Shown here: one piece after another, positions 50,423 through 60,490 of the stretch | Position numbering within the stretch: position 1 is the stretch's first letter | Layout: every line of letters begins with the position of its first letter | Assembly: GCA_921293015.1 (NCBI GenBank) | Contig: OV121092.1 | Span: 9,802,001-9,866,000, forward strand | Direction of reading: 5' to 3' | Source of the DNA: Phorcus lineatus | Taxonomy: Eukaryota; Mollusca; Gastropoda; Trochida; Trochidae | DNA length: 64,000 bases | The notes under the pieces: generated by a model | The model's input: only the letters and a program-made list of their open reading frames with translations | Told to the model about the DNA's origin: nothing | The model's database searches: none | Translations under genes and position numbers: made by a program

Positions 50423-52254
50423 ATTGATGTCTGTTCCTTGCTTCTGGTAGAATGCAATGAAAGAGTCGGAGTTGACTTTGTCTTTTATAGAAATCTCTCA
50501 GCATGAAAGATATGGCAATAACCTGTGGCACACCTCTATCATAGCGATTATGACTTCATATGGAGATATATCTTAATCACTGCACTTTTTCCAAAATGCA
50601 GCGTTCTTCTTTTTCAGACATGATGTTTCCTAATTAAATGACTCCATGCTGTGATCTCTCATGAGTCGAGACAGAATGTCTTTCATCATTCTTACGCTAG
50701 AAACACTCACATTGGCCATTGAGGCCAGGGGGTAGGGGTATTATCTTTTCGTTTAAGTGTTTAAAGTTACAGAATATTTCTTTCCAAGTTTAGCGAAACT
50801 ATTAACAAAAAACGTATGTCAAAATTAAATATTACAATCGATTTCTGATTTGAAACTGTCAAATTTCTTTTCAGATCAATGTCAGATGCCAGTTGATAGT
50901 ATGGACATGACACTGATACTTTTTGACAAATCAAAGAGTACACAAACTTTGTAAAATCACTATGGTCATATGACTTCCGCACTTTTTTTTAACACATCAT
51001 TTATGGTTTTCTAATTGTAAATTAACAGGGGCTCGTTTTGTTTTATTAGCGCCAAATGTGTCACCATCTATCAAAGTAAAGAGCGTCTGATGTAGGTTTC
51101 TTGATGAAATGGTAGGAATAGATTGATAAATGCATGCTTTGTTTAGGAATTCTACTGCAGATATAATATTCAATGTCCTTGTATTATAAAGGGTTAGGAA
51201 TGGATTGGTTGCTTGTGGAATGGGCTTGGTAAGGTCAAAGTAGACTTCTTGAAGAACTTTAATACTGCCTTGCTAGTCCAAGTTAAACAGGACTTTTACA
51301 TACAGACCACATGTTAGTTTTCATTATTTGTCATTTCACCATTTGAGTGTGACTCATTAATCACTTTGGCTGTGATTGTTCAAGACTGAAGGGAAACGTG
51401 GCTTTGCTAGTTTCTTTACAACCACAGACAGACCACTGACGCAACAGAGGAACATTTGGCATGAATGCGAAGCCAGTGTGACGTCACCTCAAATATTGCA
51501 ATTTCCTTGTTGCATATTTTTTTCTTCAACAAACCGTCTTTATTTAGTAACACTTATCATGGTCGACAAAGGCTGTATTTTAATGAGGAACGTATTTGAT
51601 TTTGACTCTTTTAGCATACGCGGCACATTACTGAAGTAGTTGAAGAGTATGCAATGGCTTTGGATCCTTTTAAAGTGAAAATAGTTCTTCATGGCACTGA
51701 TATCAACAGTAGGTAAGTTTTCAAACCCGACACTGAAAGTGTGCACACCTAAAACAGTTTAGATAATGCAACATAGACTTGGAATGAAATTTCTTTTCTT
51801 AGTTTTCATTTCAGTAAATGGCGATCAAACCTGTTTCTTAGATTTATGCCAATTGTGTTATTTAGATTTGTTGGTTCATTTGGTGAAACATAATCGTGGT
51901 TGACTAGAAAGACATCATAAGGGAGGTATTCAAAGTTCAAATTTACAGCTTGATTTCTTTTCTGAGATGATGCAAAACCACCCTTGACATGATGATTCAT
52001 TTGAGTAAACCTACAGTTTTCAGCGTGAATCTTGAATTGGTCACTGGATATAGCATGTTTTTGTCTTTTCTATGATTTGGCTTTTCTCAGTTTGAGCAGC
52101 AACTCACCTATTTTCTTCAAAGTGAGTATCAGTGATAATTCAAAACATACAAATATCTAGTTTGCAACGGTCATTTTATTCAAATAGCTGTTTGTTTGAC
52201 TTTATCTTGACTGTCTGTCAGAAAAGATACAATCCGCTGTGCCGACAGGGAAAG

Positions 52255-52366
52255 TTTATTCACTTTCATCCGTGGTGACCCTTTCCTCCTTTACCCCCGT
52301 GGCCCTTTCCACCATATCCTTTGCCTCCACCGTGACCTTTGCCTCCACCACGTCCTTTTCCTCCAC
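52255..52366 (-). pseudogene. Copy 24: truncated 3' end of the Gly/Lys/His-rich gene
   Basis: Only the last 101 nt of coding sequence (52266-52366, through TGA) and the AATAAA (52255-52260) remain. Exon 1, the intron, the signal peptide and the promoter are missing because the sequence switches to a 48-bp minisatellite. Upstream of the junction the gene's own frame meets TAA within nine bases, so this remnant cannot make the original protein. It carries one His-to-Tyr change (CAT to TAT), the only coding substitution I see among the 24 copies, as expected for a copy free of constraint. Confidence 0.88.
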
Positions 52367-52839
52367 TCACTTGTTACCCGATATGACAACTGCTTCTCCA
52401 GCTCCTGATGATACTCCCTTGTTACCTGATATGACAACTGTTTCTCCAGCTCCTGATGATACTCACTTGTTACCCGATATGACAACTGCTTCTTCAGCTC
52501 CTGATGATACTCCCTTGTTACCTGATATGACAACTGCTTCTCCAGCTCCTGATGATACTCACTTGTTACCCGATATGACAAATGCTTCTTCAGCTCCTGA
52601 TGATACTCACTTGTTACCTGATATGACAAATGCTTCTCCAGCTCCTGATGATACTCACTTGTTACCCGATATGACAACTGCTTCTCCAGCTCCTGATGAT
52701 ACTCCCTTGTTACCTGATATGACAACTGCTTCTCCAGCTCCTGATGATACTCACTTGTTACCCGATATGACAACTGCTTCTTCAGCTCCTCAAAACCAAA
52801 GATGTATACCATCATCAGGCAAATCACTACATCGATCAT
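52291..52839 (-). CDS. Hypothetical chimeric repeat protein at array boundary
   Basis: This 182-codon ORF starts at ATG 52839. It begins with a hydrophobic segment (MIDVVICLMMVYIFGF), continues with about nine 16-residue repeats (EYHQELEKQLSYRVTS type, probably helical), then enters the broken gene copy in a shifted frame and ends in a Trp/Arg-rich tail (EWRKRTWWRQRSRWRQRIWW). An AATAAA inherited from the dead copy lies 31 bases past the stop. No TATA box is visible upstream. The opposite strand also has a 215-codon open frame across the same DNA, and repeats with a period divisible by three are often open by chance, so expression is doubtful. Confidence 0.25.
   Translation of the reverse strand: MIDVVICLMMVYIFGFEELKKQLSYRVTSEYHQELEKQLSYQVTREYHQELEKQLSYRVTSEYHQELEKHLSYQVTSEYHQELKKHLSYRVTSEYHQELEKQLSYQVTREYHQELKKQLSYRVTSEYHQELEKQLSYQVTREYHQELEKQLSYRVTSEWRKRTWWRQRSRWRQRIWWKGPRG
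52365..52790. repeat. 48-bp minisatellite at the array edge (about 8.9 units)
   Basis: The unit ACTCACTTGTTACCCGATAT...CCTGATGAT is 48 bp. Many units alternate between CACTTGTTACCCGAT and CCCTTGTTACCTGAT, giving a 96-bp higher-order period. Because 48 is a multiple of three, one frame per strand stays open: a Thr/Pro/Asp repeat (THLLPDMTTASPAPDD) on plus and EYHQELEKQLSYRVTS on minus. The left end abuts the broken gene copy with a two-base overlap (AC). Confidence 0.93.
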
Positions 52840-55230
52840 TTGAAGGAAATAATACCAACCTTTCCCATTTATGTCAATACTGTTAGCGGTAATATCAATT
52901 CTGTTACTGGCAACATTTTAACTTGCCCACAAGTCTTGCTTTAGATTTGAAAAAAACATGTAGAAAGAGTTTATGGGGATATAATTCCAAAAGATAAATG
53001 GCGGAGTGTTATTAGAATATATTTTAGAGATCTTCTATGTATTTTTTCAAAAATAAACTTTCCATTCTGTTACCGCAACTGTCAAAACTGTTGCTGTCAA
53101 AAGTTATTACTGTTATTTGCTAATAATTAAGATTGAGTAATCAAAAACATGTTAATTGCAATTATTTCAGAATGGTGTTAGTAAAGCTTTGTTTGCCAAA
53201 GTAAATATGAAGAGTAAACAATTGTCATGCAGCAATTAAGTATGATATAGGAAATGTTAAACATCTGTTAATTGTCTTTTAATGAGTACAGATACTTTTC
53301 AATGATTTTATTACATATTTTGTAAACTTGTACTAATCATAAAGGTGCTTAATCATTTTACGTGATTATTTCCTCTTACAAGTTATATAAGAGAACAAAA
53401 CTTGAATTATCTTATTGTTTAAAATCGTTTTACAAGGTTGGTAATAGTACTAACATGATGACTACCAATTAGCGCATTTACTGTTAATTGCCCGTTAATT
53501 AGGCTAGATTATGCGTACATATTTCACATAGGTAAAATTACACATATATCCTTTATTTTTTTGCAAAAGAACTTCAAAATAAACAACAAAAACGGTTTGG
53601 TTTTTCTCTCCTTGAAAATGGTACCTTTTTCAAAATTTAGTCATATAACCAGTAGGAAATTTCGGAACAAAATGTGTACTTTGAGTTTAAGGGGTCGCTG
53701 ATATGTGTATGGTTACGTCAAGAGATGTGAGAGTGAGAGATGAAATGTTCATCACTGTTTACACAGGATTGTCCATTCGTATATGCATTCTTTAGAATTT
53801 GTGCATTTATGAAGGAATGTGTGATATTATTTAGGGCTGTAATAGCGAAAATTTCCCAGATTTGTCATGATGTTCTTACAATCACAAAATATTTATTCTA
53901 TTATGGTTCTCTGATTTCTTTATCTCATTTATCATATCATTTTCATGGTAAATAGAGAAAGTCTATAGAGACATAGCAATTGCACTTTTTTCGATTCCAA
54001 TTACAAAGGAAAATCCCAAAAGCGTTGTCTCTCCTTTCCTGTGAGAAGGACACTAGATATTCAAATTATGCGATAGTTGAAAAATATTATCGAGTAAATT
54101 CCTGCTGTCATCTCCCAAGTTTTGTTTTTAAAGTTTTTTTTTCTTTTTCTTATCCTTTTTGTTTAACATACAAGGCCGTCAAACATAATCACAATGCGTA
54201 TATACAGCTTCATGCGGGAAGTTTTCTGAGTGAAAATATCATGTAATTTTGTTTTAGTTTGGAGATCAATAAAATAACTTTAGCAGTACTGACAGAGTGT
54301 CGCCCATTTACCATATGCAAATTAGCAATGCTCTAATTAATTTAGGGATCATCTGGTCTCTCGCGCAAGAACTTGAATGTTGACATGATAGGGGTCGTAT
54401 TTTCGAAATTCCTAAAATTGTATTTGTTAAATGTTGGGTATGATATATTATTGCGTTAAGTTATATTTGATCTTCACTTCTGCATAAAAATTCAATATTA
54501 TCCGTATGTTTGTTGCATTGATGCGATGCCTGAAAGACAATATAAATTCGAATAATATTATATTTACACAGGTATGTGAACAAACGTTTGGTATGCAGCT
54601 ATATGACGAAATGGCAATATAAAAAGAAGTGTGAAAATTTCTCTTTTTTTAAGAAATCATTCACTGATTTGAAGGGTAAACATTCCGTAACATGCCCTTT
54701 TTCTTTTTTACTTTTGAAATTACTTATTCATTTTGAAAATGCCAAATACCAACAAGTTTACATTTATTTAGATTACTGGTACCAACTTCTTTAAGTTATG
54801 TTCTTTATCAAATGTATTATATATTTCATCAAATTATCAATTGTTTTGGTTTAATATTGATTTCGTCATCAAATGATTTCTCAATTACAGTTCATTTACA
54901 ATTATTCGTTCGGCTTTTTAATCAAGTTATTTTACCATAATTTCCAAATTATTTATTTTCTTTTTATGGAAATAGAGTTTCTTGAGCACCGTCTAGTTTA
55001 ATAACAAAACCGGAAGATCGAATAAGAAAAATCATTAATCATAAGATATTACATTTTTATCGTCACAGGTTTAAAAGAAGAACTCAACGATGTTTTCTCT
55101 ATCAATACTGCATGATACACGAACGTAAACGGGTTTGAAGAGTAACTCATTTTATTCATACTCGCTCACTTCATTCACTCTTTAATTCCTTAAAAAATGT
55201 TACAATGAGAAACAATTTCAAATCATCCAG
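52791..55230. other. AT-rich intergenic region, nothing recognised
   Basis: Short ORFs of 70-90 codons occur on the plus strand (53740-54246, 54576-54794), but they have no plausible start context, splice pattern or domain. A degenerate 21-bp direct repeat (ATGTCAATACTGTTAGCGGT then ATCAATTCTGTTACTGGCAA) lies at 52870-52911, with related words near 53065-53110. Confidence 0.5.
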
Positions 55231-55233
55231 TTG

Positions 55234-55241
55234 TATATAAG
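55234..55241 (+). promoter_or_regulatory. Possible TATA box (TATATAAG)
   Basis: TATATAAG is followed 71 bases later by ATG at 55312, which opens only a 28-codon ORF (MHPIGVLSHFTQ...). It may be the promoter of a spliced or noncoding transcript, or chance in AT-rich DNA. Confidence 0.12.
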
Positions 55242-55600
55242 CAAATAACGTGACAAAATCCCACAAAACAGTCATTTTCAAACGACGACAAACTTGAGCT
55301 TACTGGGGACCATGCACCCCATAGGAGTGCTGAGTCATTTTACACAAAACAAGGCACATATTGTAAGAATGATACCCCTTATAGGATTGTTCATATAATA
55401 TATAATAATGATTTCTTACAATAATGAAATCTTAAAAGTCATGTTATCTCTGTCAAGACTGTACGATGCACTAACGTAAGAGAGAAGTAAGGCCACCACA
55501 GCAAATAGACTTGATCATAATCTATTACAATAAAGCTCTGGGATTAGCTGGTTCAGTAGACCTACATCTTAAAGTAAAATTATCTCAAAATAAATTTTAA

Positions 55601-55935
55601 AAAGTGACACAGAGTATGTTTCTAAATTTTGTATATTTATAGATAAGAGCCAAAATACATTTTTTCCAGGGTTAAGATATCTTCCCTATACGTGCACCGA
55701 GGGCGATAAACGTCAGAATTATAATGTTTCCTTGTTTTCAATGATAATACCAAAACGGTCATGAAGATGTTAATAAGTCGAAAATTTGCGTCCAATCTTC
55801 ATGAGTATTAGTTATAAAGACCTTCTAAACACTACCAATCCCTATTTGTCTTTTCATCTACTGTAAATAAGTTTCCGGGTTTACGTTTGAGTCATTGGCG
55901 GGTGTCATTGTTTGAATCACAAACATACGAACGAT
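55601..55935 (+). repeat. Old dispersed repeat fragment (CACAGAGTATGTT family)
   Basis: AAAGTGACACAGAGTATGTT at the left end matches 60161-60180 at 18 of 20 bases. Near its right end ACGTTTGAGTCATTGGCG (55883-55900) matches 58788-58805. It appears to be part of a degenerate transposon or MITE family with at least three fragments in the window. Confidence 0.4.
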
Positions 55936-55936
55936 G

Positions 55937-55944
55937 GTATATAA
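55937..55944 (+). promoter_or_regulatory. Possible TATA box (TATATAAA)
   Basis: GGTATATAAACG lies about 80 bases before the ATG of the small ORF at 56020, a usual spacing for a short 5' UTR. The surrounding DNA contains old repeat sequence, so the evidence is weak. Confidence 0.2.
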
Positions 55945-56019
55945 ACGTTATATGTTCACACAAACGCCAAAAGACAACATCCGCACCAAAAAATATCATT
56001 CCAAACCAGAGAAGCCGAT

Positions 56020-56157
56020 ATGAGTTGGTGGGTTACTCATTTAAATTTGAAAACATATAATGAAGATGATTTTGTGGCACATGTTTATTTTCGTTTTCAT
56101 GACATTGTAAAACAATATCACATAGCATCCGATCATTTGGCTTACGAGACACATTAA
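56020..56157 (+). CDS. Hypothetical 45-residue small ORF behind a TATA box
   Basis: The ORF begins MSWWVTHLNLKTYNEDDF and ends LAYETH-stop. It has no signal peptide or membrane segment and I recognise no family. Its support is limited to the TATA box at the right distance and a balanced amino-acid composition. No clear AATAAA follows closely; AATACA lies near 56212. It could be a first exon or chance. Confidence 0.18.
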   Translation: MSWWVTHLNLKTYNEDDFVAHVYFRFHDIVKQYHIASDHLAYETH

Positions 56158-56690
56158 AACATTTGCATCACAAATGGTAAAATGTATACATATACCGGTA
56201 GATAACATACAATACATTTTCACCCCTCACACCTAGTCGCCCATTCCCCCCACAATGCCTATCTAAATATGTTTTACTGTTGCGAACAATATAGATTAAC
56301 CGAACTGAGGAAAAATGAGATTGAATAAACATTATAACAAGGAAACACTTTTTCCAGAACTGTCCAATTACCTATACAATATCGTCAACCATTGGACAAA
56401 GTGCAATATATATGTTGCCGTTCGTGAGTACAAACATTATCACAAATCTAGCGAATTAGGATAAGCCCGATGAATGTAACCTAGATCTGAAACAATGCTA
56501 AATAAAGTAAAGGTTATTATCAACCCATTTACCAGAGTGATCGGATAGATCTACTGCATGAAGTAAAAATCTATCGATAAAGCGTGTTTGTTGAAAGCAA
56601 CGCTGTGATAAGTTGTGTAAAGCCATTTAATTGCATTTGCACATAAATAGATTTGCATTGTATGTCGTAGTGCCATGCTAATGGCATAGA

Positions 56691-56697
56691 ATAAAAG
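56691..56697 (+). promoter_or_regulatory. TATA-like element of the acidic secreted protein gene
   Basis: ATAAAAG lies 50-56 bases before the ATG at 56747, so the 5' UTR would be about 25 bases. A perfect octamer ATTTGCAT (56651-56658), the core of POU-factor sites, and a palindrome TGCCATGCTAATGGCA (56671-56686) lie just upstream. Confidence 0.45.
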
Positions 56698-56746
56698 GTG
56701 AAAAGTTGACTTTAGTATACAGAATTTGCCGGTCGTGACAGCCACG

Positions 56747-58037
56747 ATGTCTGGTAAGTTAAATTCTAATTTGTTTGTAACTTAATGTGTAGTCTCACAA
56801 TGATACTAAAATTATTGAACATCTGCTTTTCGTAGTGACTGGTGTTTGTTTAATTCGCTTTTAAATTTTGAAAAAACATTAGGAAATTTTAAAAAAGACA
56901 GGTAGGAACAACTGATTGATCGCGCTTATAGTTTTAGATATTTAATTATGTTCATAACTCAATAGGGAAATCTAGAGGAAAAAATCTCGAATCCAGTTAC
57001 AAGTGGATATAACCGGAATTCGATAACTAAAAAAAACATCTTCACTAATAATTGTTTAGATTTCATTTTACTGCAATCTGAAAATTAGTGAAACGACGAT
57101 TGATTTCAAGTGAACAGTAAGACATGTAAACGATATTAAAGGAAATCGTGTCAGCAACAAAATACTATTTAATTTTGGAAGGTAAACGGATGAACGCCGT
57201 GCAGACAACCTGGTCTAAAGAATTGAAACTAAAAGGGAATTTTTAAAGAATAAAATTATCGAAAACTCAAAAAGAACACGTGATAGTCAATGTGATAAGT
57301 TTATAAGAAATGACCTATCCTCCTCATTAAAAGTGAAGACACATCTGTTTTTTTCTTGAACATTTTTCCAACCAGTGTGTTTCGATATACTTTAAAATGG
57401 TTTTGCAATTATCAATCTAGTTTCAAGGCACACATCAATAATCAAAGTAATAATTCTGATATCTTATCAATCTGTTTAGAATAGATTAACATAAATTTAC
57501 AAACAATATCATTCATTCTCTATGTCCTATTTCCTTTTTACAGGCAATTTCAAATCATTCCTCATTTTCCTGGCACTTCTCTCTGCTACCATTCAATGGA
57601 ACGAGGACAACGCAACCTTAAGCTCCGAGGATAAATACGGGGACGAAGGTCCGTTTCCTTCAAGAGCGAAGACAGAACTCGATTCTGGAACTCTTCCCCC
57701 TGATGTGCAGACACCAAAAGACAATACTGAAATAGAATTGGACTTAGATGAGCGAAGAATGAACAATCATCTCACAGCGGCTGATCAAGATAATGTTACA
57801 GAAAACCAGAAATCAGATGAGCAAAGGTTTCAAAATACAAGTACTGACACGGGAAACCAAGAAACTGGTGTAACGGGTTCCGAATATGAAGTCGAGACTA
57901 AAACCTCTGACATGAATTTTGGAAACTTTGGAGGTCTTATAGAGGAAGGATCCTCCGAGTATATCGAGTCATTGATGAATGGTACAAACCTGGATTCTTT
58001 GGGTATGTTCGGCATTTCATTTAATCATCGTTATTAA
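56747..58037 (+). CDS. Secreted acidic Asn/Asp/Glu/Thr-rich protein, two exons
   Basis: Exon 1 contributes only ATG TCT G (56747-56753) before a consensus donor GTAAGTT. The intron is 56754-57543 with acceptor TTCCTTTTTACAG, phase 1. Exon 2 is 57544-58037. The joined protein has 166 residues and begins MSGNFKSFLIFLALLSATIQ, a good signal peptide that appears only after splicing. The remainder is hydrophilic, rich in Asp, Glu, Asn, Ser and Thr, lacks Cys, and has N-glycosylation sequons at Asn 25, 86, 100 and 148 and a possible basic cleavage site (DERR, 71-74). I recognise no domain. Acidic secreted proteins of this kind occur in biomineral matrices and mucus, but that is only analogy. The last codons lie in a 129-bp tandem duplication, and GTATGT near 58003 could be a donor to a further exon, so the C-terminus is uncertain. 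Confidence 0.6.
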
Positions 58038-58248
58038 TGTGATTTTTCGTAGGGTTGTATTTTGTGGAAATGAAATAGGAAGCGATAATCGCGACTGTAA
58101 AGTGATGCTATTGCAAACCTGGATTCTTTTGGTCTGTTCGACATTTCTGTATTTAATCCTCGTTATGAGGGGGAATGTTTGTAGAGCCGTATTTTAAGGA
58201 AATGAAATACGAAGCGATAATCGCGACTGTAAGTTAATAATATTGCTA
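57985..58248 (+). repeat. 129-bp tandem duplication at the 3' end of the acidic-protein gene
   Basis: The segment starting CAAACCTGGATTCTTTGGGT at 57985 recurs at 58114 with a few changes, and both copies carry GATAATCGCGACTGTAA. The first contains the last 16 codons of the protein (NLDSLGMFGISFNHRY). The second preserves a related reading, NLDSFGLFDISVFNPRYEGE, before a stop. Confidence 0.85.
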
Positions 58249-58548
58249 TTTTTCGTACCTCGCTGTATGTCTAATCTGAATTTTCTCCGCTCCATGAGGT
58301 TCGTGTAAGGTGCTCTCATCTGTGATATCTCACCTGCCGTGATTCGAACAACCAGAGGCCTTTAAATATCAAACGGTTCATCTGCTTTTCTATTAAGGTC
58401 ACTGATTGACTGGAGTGCAAAGGTTACCTGACCTTATGGAGCAGTAATCAGATCAGAATAGAAGCGAGGTACATGTGGTACATTTTTACCTGATTTTAAT
58501 GAGACGGATACTATTGATGCATTGAGCAGTTAAAAAAACTATTCATTC
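58249..58548. other. Intergenic stretch without a recognised feature
   Basis: A third exon of the acidic-protein gene could lie here or further on, but no acceptor stands out. GTGATTCGAACAACC near 58335 looks slightly like a reversed tRNA B box, without any fold to support it. Confidence 0.4.
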
Positions 58549-58612
58549 TAGCTCATCAGCCCTGAAATGGGTTTATGTGATATCGGGCGCCCGTCCGTCT
58601 GTCAGTCCATCT
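58549..58612. repeat. Fragment resembling a common molluscan GTCCGTC repeat
   Basis: TAGCTCATCAGCCC...GGGTTTATGTGATATCGGGC and then GCCCGTCCGTCTGTCAG resemble a dispersed element I know from mollusc genomes (AGCTCA...TTGTGATC...CCGTCCGTC). The resemblance is from memory and partial. It is the main taxonomic hint in the window. Confidence 0.35.
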
Positions 58613-58779
58613 TAAATTTGTGCTTTTCAAACTTCTTCTCTTGTACCACTGACTATAGAAATCTGATATTTTCTGTACAAACTCCTTAACTAATAAGGAT
58701 TTTAAGTTTTGTATTTTGTGACGCTATGGTTCTTCATATAGTGAACCTATTTGTATTTAAGTCTGATGTAACTTAGTTT

Positions 58780-58964
58780 CCAAAATTACGTTTGAGCCAC
58801 TGGCGCTCTGTATTGTCCGGTATCGATCACAAATCAAGACTTCAATCCGCTTATTGTAACTATACTGATCTGATAAGCACTAAGATAGCGATTTTCGTAA
58901 TTGATCACTACTTCAGGACAGAATTGCACAATTCATGAAGTTTGACAACATACTCTGTGGCCCT
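58780..58964 (-). repeat. Old dispersed repeat fragment (CACAGAGTATGTT family, inverted end)
   Basis: ACATACTCTGTGGCCCT (58948-58964) is the exact reverse complement of AGGGCCACAGAGTATGT at 60163-60179. The other end shares ACGTTTGAGCCACTGGCG with 55883-55900. One reading is that the family has CACAGAGTATGTT at both ends as terminal inverted repeats. Confidence 0.4.
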
Positions 58965-60160
58965 CTAAGGGTAGGTACAATGCTATTTTCAATCATACCC
59001 AAGAATTAGGGACATTCGCAGGGGAGGTAACTTTTCAAAATTTTGAAGCGTGAAGCCATTTAAAATCTACTAAATTCAATTTTCAAGGGGGATAATTCTT
59101 CAAGGCGTCCTTGATTTTATTTCACCAGCGTTTCATACACTTTTCATTAGAAATTACCTAGTTTTGTGGGATGATTCCTATCTTTATTTCAGTTTTTAAT
59201 CCATTAGATAGTTGTTCCATTTTGTAAATAAAAATTGTATTTAATACCTATAAGAATGACATTGATTACGCTCATTCTGCTTATTAAAAGTAGTTAAAAG
59301 TAGTATCATTCATACGTGAATTGAAATCTCCATGCGCGAACGTTTCTTATTTTAAAACATGAATTCAATTAATGAATGGATCACACCATCATGCTGATAG
59401 AATTTGTAAGAAATTATATGAGAATATACTCCTAACAAAAGAATAAGCAACAAATAAAGTTTTGAACACTTGTCCCGACTCTTCGCTTGATAGTTTTGAA
59501 TAAAACTGGGTTTTTTATTATTCCATAGTGTCATATTTGATAACTAAAGCAACAAATTCAATGCTGGTAGCAAACATGTAAGGGAAAGGCTGGGTTTTCT
59601 TTTATTTATTGGGTCATAAACAATGTGTCAGCTGCACATATCTTGACCATGCCAGCAAATTGTTTCCATCCTGATTTGGCAAAAGTGGACTTAAGCGGTT
59701 CCTTTAGACGAACATTTAGTCAATGAAATATTTAGATAAAGCAGGACTCCAAAGGTTCCAAACTAGGTTCTCAACTAGAATCCTTCCAGACTTGTAGTTA
59801 TTTTTAGATTTCTTAGACTTGCTAAGTTTGTTACAAGGGGTTTTAAGAAACATTGTTTGATAACAAGACCTTAGACTTTAGACATCGAGAGAAAGGCTTC
59901 TTATCAATAGTGCAAGGCACAGCTGCTACGTCATATGATACTACCACCGGTCACTGAAACAGATCAGAAATGAAGCGTGAGCACTATGAGATTGAACCCT
60001 GATGTTGCTGATAATCGCTCTGTTGTATATGGCTGTCTTATGACTGTGTATAGATTATAGTAACAAAGAAAATCAAAATGAAAAGTTGATATTATACTTG
60101 TAATTCACTTTTGTAAATGGTTTAAAGGAAGCAGGTTTTTGTTAATTGTGCAATGAATTT
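58965..60160. other. Intergenic DNA, no gene recognised
   Basis: AT-rich with many stops. An AATAAA at 59227-59232 on the plus strand is 1.2 kb beyond the acidic-protein gene and might serve a longer transcript. Otherwise I see nothing in it. Confidence 0.4.
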
Positions 60161-60490
60161 AAAGGGCCACAGAGTATGTTTTACGTTCATGTGGCTTTGA
60201 TAAGAATCAAAATACTATCTTTACTGAGTTAATTTCAAATATCCAACCTAAACGTCCCTCTCCCTGTAATGACAAAATTTTAAGAATTTAACAACTTAGC
60301 TTTAGTCATTTTGAAGTTTTTAGTAATGAAAGTCGTGACGGTATTTCGAATTGACACTAAACTATTAACCCTCTATCAATATATCGTTTCAATATCCCCA
60401 TCAATCGCAACGTATGTCAACCAAAACAAATTAAAAGGATTCAAATGAACATCCACTTCCAGATTTCAAATATTATGTTACTTTTCATGG
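60161..60490 (+). repeat. Old dispersed repeat fragment (CACAGAGTATGTT family)
   Basis: AAAGGGCCACAGAGTATGTT at the left matches 55601-55620. Further similarity continues for some tens of bases (GATAAGAATCAAAATAC against GATAAGAGCCAAAATAC) and then fades. The right limit is approximate. Confidence 0.35.

Larger units (their letters stand above)
1..52366. repeat. Tandem array of a 2.2-kb gene-bearing unit (23 full-length gene copies plus one truncated)
   Basis: The block starting TGGCAATAACCTGTGGCACA recurs 24 times, always in the same orientation, at spacings of 2191-2204 bp. Each unit carries one minus-strand small secreted-protein gene and a spacer of about 1.75 kb. The left end lies outside the window. 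The right end is at 52366, where the unit breaks inside exon 2 of the 24th gene. Units differ by scattered substitutions and short indels; comparing bases 1-290 with the next unit I count 11 substitutions. Markers near the 3' end of the gene alternate between two types in copies 1-6 and become a third type from copy 7 onward. Confidence 0.97.

Noticed and set aside
1-52366. CRISPR-like or satellite-only interpretation of the periodicity
   Set aside because: The 2.2-kb units contain complete genes with introns; there are no short repeats with unique spacers.
1-52366. Array as an assembly duplication artefact
   Set aside because: Units differ by private substitutions, indels and nested two-unit patterns, which an artefact would not produce. 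Exact copy number still needs read support.
56551-56745. 64-codon minus-strand ORF just upstream of the acidic-protein gene
   Set aside because: It lies over the promoter and 5' UTR of the plus-strand gene and has no independent support.
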